Shown: piece after piece, positions 60,459 to 64,000 of the stretch
Numbering within the stretch: the stretch's first letter is position 1
How the letters are laid out: every line of letters begins with the position of its first letter
DNA from: Alicyclobacillus mali
GTDB lineage: Bacteria > Bacillota > Bacilli > Alicyclobacillales > Alicyclobacillaceae
Strand: one strand, 5' to 3'
NCBI RefSeq assembly: GCF_017329565.1
Contig: NZ_JAFMTT010000008.1
Length of the DNA stretch: 64,000 nt
Notes under the pieces: model-generated
What the model was told of the DNA's origin: nothing
Seen by the model: only the letters and a program-made list of their open reading frames with translations
Database searches by the model: none
Made by a program: the position numbers and the translations under genes

Positions 60459-60477
60459 GAAAGCGATGGGACGGTAT

Positions 60478-60525
60478 GAGGATCCTACGGGACGGAAAAT
60501 GTCCCTTTCGTTCCGAGGGATCCTC
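60478..60525. promoter_or_regulatory. CggR operator candidate within an inverted repeat
   Basis: CGGGAC-N6-TGTC at 60488-60503 exactly matches half of the known Bacillus CggR operator. It is enclosed by an 8-bp inverted repeat GAGGATCC (60478-60485) / GGATCCTC (60518-60525). The site begins 20-30 bases downstream of the -10, where a roadblock repressor would act. Confidence 0.7.
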
Positions 60526-60581
60526 CCCGACGATAGGCGTTGTGGCGACACGACCGACCAGTGACGATGAGGAGAAGTGGC

Positions 60582-61655
60582 ATGGAGTGGACGGTGTGGG
60601 CCGCGGTTGAACGGGTCGCGCCTGAGTTGGTGAGGGCCATGGAACACCGCGTGCGGGTGATGCAGCGCATTGACGCGCACGCGCCCATCGGCCGACGAGC
60701 CCTCGCGCAAGCCATGGGTCAGTCGGAGCGGACGCTTCGCACCGAACTGGAGTATCTCAAGCAACTCGGACTGGTGGCGGCGTCCTCGTCCGGCGTGTCC
60801 CTGACGCCGGAGGGCAAAGCACTTTTGGGTGAGCTCGAGCCGCTCGTAGCCGAAATCGCGGGGCGTTCCGATTTGGCTTGGCGGGTCTCGTCGTTCCTGC
60901 GCATTCCCCGCGTCATCGTGGTGGAAGGCGATGCGGACGAGGACACCTGGGTGACGGATCGCATCGGCCAGGCTGGCAGCGATGTGCTCGCCGATGTCCT
61001 GCAAGACGGGGACATCATCGCCGTGACGGGCGGTACCACGGTCGCCGCCGTCGCAAAGTCGATGAGCGCAAAGCCTCTTCGGCAGCGGATCACGGTGGTG
61101 CCCGCCAGAGGCACGGTCGGCGAGATCGTCGCGTACCAGGCCAACACCATTGCGTCCGAGCTCGCGGCGAAACTCGGCGGATCGTCCGTTCTCCTGCAGA
61201 TCTCCGACAGCCTGTCGCAGAAGGCGCTCGAACAGCTTTTGGACGATCCGTACATTCAGGAGCGCCTGCCCATCATTCGCCAGGCGACCGTGGTGGTGCA
61301 CGGCGTCGGGGACGCTCTGGCGATGGCGCGGCGTCGCCACGCGACGGAGGAGGAGATCCGACTTCTTCAGGCGCGCGAGGCGAAAGCAGAGGCCTTCGGG
61401 CACTACTTCAATGCGCAGGGTGAAGTCGTCTACGCGATGCGGACCATCGGGCTCCGGCTCGATGACGTGGCGCGCGCGAGGGTCGTGATCGCGGTGGCCG
61501 GCGGACAGAGAAAAGCCCAGGCCATCGCCAGTGTGGCAAACGCCTATCGAATTGACGTGTTGGTGACGGATGAAGGCGCAGCGCGCCGCATCTTGCAGCT
61601 CGAAACTCCAGCAGGCAAGGAGAGGGTCGAACATGGCAGTGAAGGTTGGCATTAA
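60582..61655 (+). CDS. cggR: Central glycolytic genes regulator CggR (SorC/DeoR family)
   Basis: Repressor of the gap operon, released by fructose-1,6-bisphosphate in Bacillus. An N-terminal winged helix (ALAQAMGQSERTLRTELEYL) joins a SorC-type sugar-phosphate-binding domain with IIAVTGGTTVAAVAKSM, VVPARGTVGEIVAYQANTIA and VVHGVGDALAMARRRHATEE. GAGGAG 7 bases before the ATG at 60582 defines the start (357 aa). An upstream site matching the CggR operator suggests autoregulation. Its 3' end overlaps the gap gene by 23 bases. Confidence 0.93.
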   Translation: MEWTVWAAVERVAPELVRAMEHRVRVMQRIDAHAPIGRRALAQAMGQSERTLRTELEYLKQLGLVAASSSGVSLTPEGKALLGELEPLVAEIAGRSDLAWRVSSFLRIPRVIVVEGDADEDTWVTDRIGQAGSDVLADVLQDGDIIAVTGGTTVAAVAKSMSAKPLRQRITVVPARGTVGEIVAYQANTIASELAAKLGGSSVLLQISDSLSQKALEQLLDDPYIQERLPIIRQATVVVHGVGDALAMARRRHATEEEIRLLQAREAKAEAFGHYFNAQGEVVYAMRTIGLRLDDVARARVVIAVAGGQRKAQAIASVANAYRIDVLVTDEGAARRILQLETPAGKERVEHGSEGWH

Positions 61656-62637
61656 CGGCTTCGGCCGCATTGGCCGCAACGTGTTTCGTGCGGCGCTTCA
61701 TAATCCGAACATCGATATCGTGGCGGTGAACGACCTCACCAACGCGGAGACGCTCGCCGCACTCCTCAAGTACGACTCCGTGCATGGCATCCTGCCCGAG
61801 GAAGTGCGGGCAGAAGGCAACGATCTCGTCGTCGCGGACAAGACGGTGAAGGTGTTCGCGGAGCGGGATCCGGGCGCGATTCCGTGGGCCGAGATCGGCG
61901 TGGACATTGTGATTGAGTCGACGGGGCTGTTCACGGACCGCGAGAAGGCCGAGGTGCACATCACGAAGGGCGGCGCGAAGAAGGTCATCATTTCGGCGCC
62001 CGCTAAGAACGAGGACATCACCATCGTGATGGGCGTCAACCACGAGATGTACGATCCAGCCAAGCATCACGTGGTCTCGAACGCGTCCTGCACCACCAAC
62101 TGCCTTGCGCCAGTCGCGAAGGTGATTGACGACGAGTTCGGCATCGTGAAGGGCCTCATGACGACGGTGCACTCGTACACGAACGACCAGCGCATCCTTG
62201 ACCTGCCGCACAGCGATCTGCGTCGTGCCCGCGCCGCCGCGCTCAGCATCATCCCGACCACGACCGGCGCCGCGAAGGCCGTCGGCCTGGTGCTGCCCCA
62301 CCTGAAGGGCCGCCTGAACGGCATGGCGATGCGCGTGCCGACGCCAAACGTCTCACTGGTCGACTTCGTCGCGCAGACGAAGAAGCCTGTGACCGTCGAA
62401 GAGGTGAACGCCGCGCTGAAGCGCGCCGCGGAGGGCCCGCTCAAGGGCATCCTCGCGTACAACGAGCTTCCGCTCGTCTCGAAGGATTACAACGGCGACG
62501 CGCATTCCTCCACGGTCGATGGCCTGTCCACGATGATCATCGACGACATGGTGAAGGTCATCGCGTGGTACGACAACGAATGGGGTTACTCGAACCGCGT
62601 GGTCGATCTCGCCGGCTATATCGCGTCGAAGATGTGA
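61633..62637 (+). CDS. gap: Glyceraldehyde-3-phosphate dehydrogenase
   Basis: NAD-dependent glycolytic GAPDH. It has the Rossmann start VKVGINGFGRIGRNVFRA, an Asp at 34 (AVNDLT) favouring NAD, the active-site Cys 153 in SNASCTTNCLAP, TTVHSYTNDQR with the catalytic His, and the end WYDNEWGYSNRVVDL. At 334 aa it is standard. AAGGAGAGGG precedes the ATG, which lies 23 bases inside cggR, so the two are strongly coupled. It is the last gene before a terminator; the usual pgk-tpi-pgm-eno genes do not follow here. Confidence 0.97.
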   Translation: MAVKVGINGFGRIGRNVFRAALHNPNIDIVAVNDLTNAETLAALLKYDSVHGILPEEVRAEGNDLVVADKTVKVFAERDPGAIPWAEIGVDIVIESTGLFTDREKAEVHITKGGAKKVIISAPAKNEDITIVMGVNHEMYDPAKHHVVSNASCTTNCLAPVAKVIDDEFGIVKGLMTTVHSYTNDQRILDLPHSDLRRARAAALSIIPTTTGAAKAVGLVLPHLKGRLNGMAMRVPTPNVSLVDFVAQTKKPVTVEEVNAALKRAAEGPLKGILAYNELPLVSKDYNGDAHSSTVDGLSTMIIDDMVKVIAWYDNEWGYSNRVVDLAGYIASKM

Positions 62638-62655
62638 CGTTTACGAAGCAGGAGC

Positions 62656-62699
62656 CCGCGCCCACCGTGCCCGATGGCATCGGCGGCGCGGGTTTTTTG
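62656..62699 (+). terminator. Intrinsic terminator after gap
   Basis: Outer stem CCCGCGCC / GGCGCGGG (62656-62663 with 62686-62693) encloses an inner CCGAT / ATCGG hairpin and is followed by six T residues. Confidence 0.85.
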
Positions 62700-62802
62700 C
62701 TTACATTTGGCCTTTGGGACGGATCTCAGGCGGGAGGAATTCCGACGCGCCTGACCGAACTGGATAAGGAGATGAAGGTGGTCGAGATGGGAGGCGCAGA
62801 GG

Positions 62803-64000
62803 ATGGAGCGCGCGGTGAGCCTCGAAGACCGCCTGTGGATGGTCGGCAAGATGTTCGCGATGGTCGAGCGGTACTTCGCTCACTGGGAGGATTCCTACAT
62901 CCAGCCCGATGCGTGGGACAATCGCTATTCGACCTATCTTCAGGAGGCCACACGGTTTCCCACACGTCGAGACTTTGAGCGAATGATGCAGCGGCTGGTC
63001 GCGCAGCTGGGCAATCGCCACACGTGGTTCCGAGACACCTTGACGGTCCGCGAGGGCTTGGGTCTGCGCCTGCGCAGACTTCGGGAAAGTTGGTATGTTG
63101 TCGAAAGCGCACACGAAGCAGTACGGCCGGGGGCGGCCGTCGTGACGTTGAACGAGCGGACGCCAGCAGAGTGGATGGATGAGGCGAGTCCTTATATGCG
63201 GAGCCAGGACGAGCGCTTGCGCGAAGAGGAGTGGCAACGGGTCATTCCGACCTTGGTGGACGGGAATTCGTGGGCCCTCGAATTGGACGACGGCCTGCGC
63301 CGGTGCGCCGTCATGATCCCTCGAATGTTCCCTGATTCGCGCAAGGAGATGCCGGAAGGGCGGTGGCTCGTGCCGGATCGCGTCGCATACCTTCGCGTGC
63401 CAAGCTTTGCAGATCCCGCATACGAAGAGGCTGCCGTGGCGTGGGTGACGCGCGTGTCGAACGCAGACGCCCTCGTGGTGGACGTCCGGGGCAATACGGG
63501 AGGTGCGACGCCCACAAAGCTCCTTCGGGTCTTGATGGAGAGGTCATGGCCGTGGTGGACGGAGTTTGCCGCTGATGTGGGCTTTCTGTGGCGGCGTTCC
63601 ACAGGTGCGGGTGAGTTCTCCATTCGGCCGGACGGCAGCGGTGCCGTGTGGCGACCGCCGTATGAGCAACCGGAGGAACCTGTGTTCCGAGGACGATTGG
63701 CCGTTCTGGTGGATCGCGCGACCGGGTCTGCGGCTGAGGACTTCGTGATGCCGCTCCTCGTGACGAAGCGCGCCATCGTGATGGGGGAACCTACGTCCGG
63801 GTCGACCGGGCAACCGGTTATCTGTCAGCGCGCCGGCTTCAGCATGGGCGTCGGCGCCATTCGCGCATCGCTTCCCGACGGACGTGCGTTCGAAAACGTT
63901 GGTCTCCGGCCCGATGTGTCTGTGGGTATCTCGCCCGAGGACCTGTCTTCGGGGCGCGATCCGGCATTGGAGCTGGCCCTCGAACTTCTTGCGAGCGACG
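62803..64000 (+). CDS. Peptidase S41-family protein, 3' end outside the window
   Basis: The frame stays open to the window edge (399 codons visible). A helical N-terminal part (MERAVSLEDRLWMVGKMFAM) is followed by a PDZ-less S41 core: VAYLRVPSFADPAYEEAAVA, ADALVVDVRGNTGGATPTKL, RLAVLVDRATGSAAEDFVMP with the nucleophile-like Ser, and AIVMGEPTSGSTGQPV. The Lys that follows the Ser in CtpA-type enzymes is not in GEPTSGSTG; this resembles tricorn/IRBP-like S41 members instead. There is no signal peptide. GGGAGG about 8 bases before the ATG supports the start. Confidence 0.8.
   Translation, partial: MERAVSLEDRLWMVGKMFAMVERYFAHWEDSYIQPDAWDNRYSTYLQEATRFPTRRDFERMMQRLVAQLGNRHTWFRDTLTVREGLGLRLRRLRESWYVVESAHEAVRPGAAVVTLNERTPAEWMDEASPYMRSQDERLREEEWQRVIPTLVDGNSWALELDDGLRRCAVMIPRMFPDSRKEMPEGRWLVPDRVAYLRVPSFADPAYEEAAVAWVTRVSNADALVVDVRGNTGGATPTKLLRVLMERSWPWWTEFAADVGFLWRRSTGAGEFSIRPDGSGAVWRPPYEQPEEPVFRGRLAVLVDRATGSAAEDFVMPLLVTKRAIVMGEPTSGSTGQPVICQRAGFSMGVGAIRASLPDGRAFENVGLRPDVSVGISPEDLSSGRDPALELALELLASD

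Noticed and set aside
60487..60530. The hairpin before cggR as a transcription terminator
   Set aside because: No T tract follows, and the sequence matches a CggR half-site, so an operator is more likely.

Overview
The window looks like chromosomal DNA of a GC-rich, endospore-forming, thermoacidophilic Firmicute of the Alicyclobacillus type. This is an inference from gene content: a CotF-like coat protein, a cggR-gap pair with a CggR-type operator, a stand-alone bacterial nitric oxide synthase, strong AGGAGG ribosome binding sites, and frequent GTG and TTG starts. There are no rRNA or tRNA genes, no CRISPR array and no intact insertion sequence in it.

Layout. 0-6.5 kb: a slipin (SPFH) protein, nitric oxide synthase, and a minus-strand polysaccharide cluster (O-antigen ligase-like polymerase, membrane glycosyltransferase, membrane protein, secreted Lys-rich protein). 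6.5-14 kb: PBP2, an MscS channel, a sorbitol-type dehydrogenase, a VIT1/CCC1 metal transporter, a GH10 xylanase, a secreted unknown protein and a small GNAT. 14-17 kb: deoR-galT-galK operon. 17-24.6 kb: CotF-like protein, unknown proteins, an MFS transporter, an SPFH protein with a partner gene, and polyphosphate kinase. 24.7-26.3 kb: an HD-GYP protein followed by a tiny secreted peptide gene that has its own terminator. 26.5-31 kb: an amide-utilisation locus (NCS1 permease with a Cys-rich tail, FmdA, FmdB, AmiE). 31-36.9 kb: an orphan solute-binding lipoprotein, a HAMP receptor without an output domain, a ROK regulator, a NYN protein, an MFS transporter and two mini membrane proteins.

37.05-46.45 kb holds the most notable system, a compact type III-B CRISPR-Cas (Cmr) operon. 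Two CARF-type effectors come first, then cmr1-cmr6. Cmr2 keeps the GGDD cyclase motif but has no HD nuclease domain, so the system should act mainly by cyclic-oligoadenylate signalling. The first effector appears to be a CARF-linker-RelE fusion (Cami1-like). The second is a Csx1/Csx2-type CARF-HEPN RNase. Adaptation genes, cas6 and arrays must lie elsewhere.

46.5-50.7 kb: glycerate kinase, then a hexuronate tail pathway (KDG kinase, KDPG aldolase, mannonate dehydratase) behind an extended -10 promoter and a GTATAC-type operator candidate. 50.7-58.1 kb: CysQ-like phosphatase, YdcF-like protein, MsrB, DUF1641 protein, AraC regulator and a heterodimeric ABC exporter. 58.3-59.05 kb: an AbrB/RelE-type toxin-antitoxin pair behind a 17-bp perfect palindrome. 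59.4-64 kb: pantothenate kinase, cggR, gap, and a peptidase S41 gene that runs off the end of the window.

Many start sites were moved inside the longest open frame, using ribosome binding sites, upstream terminators or promoters. All functional calls rest on motif recognition by eye; no database search was run.
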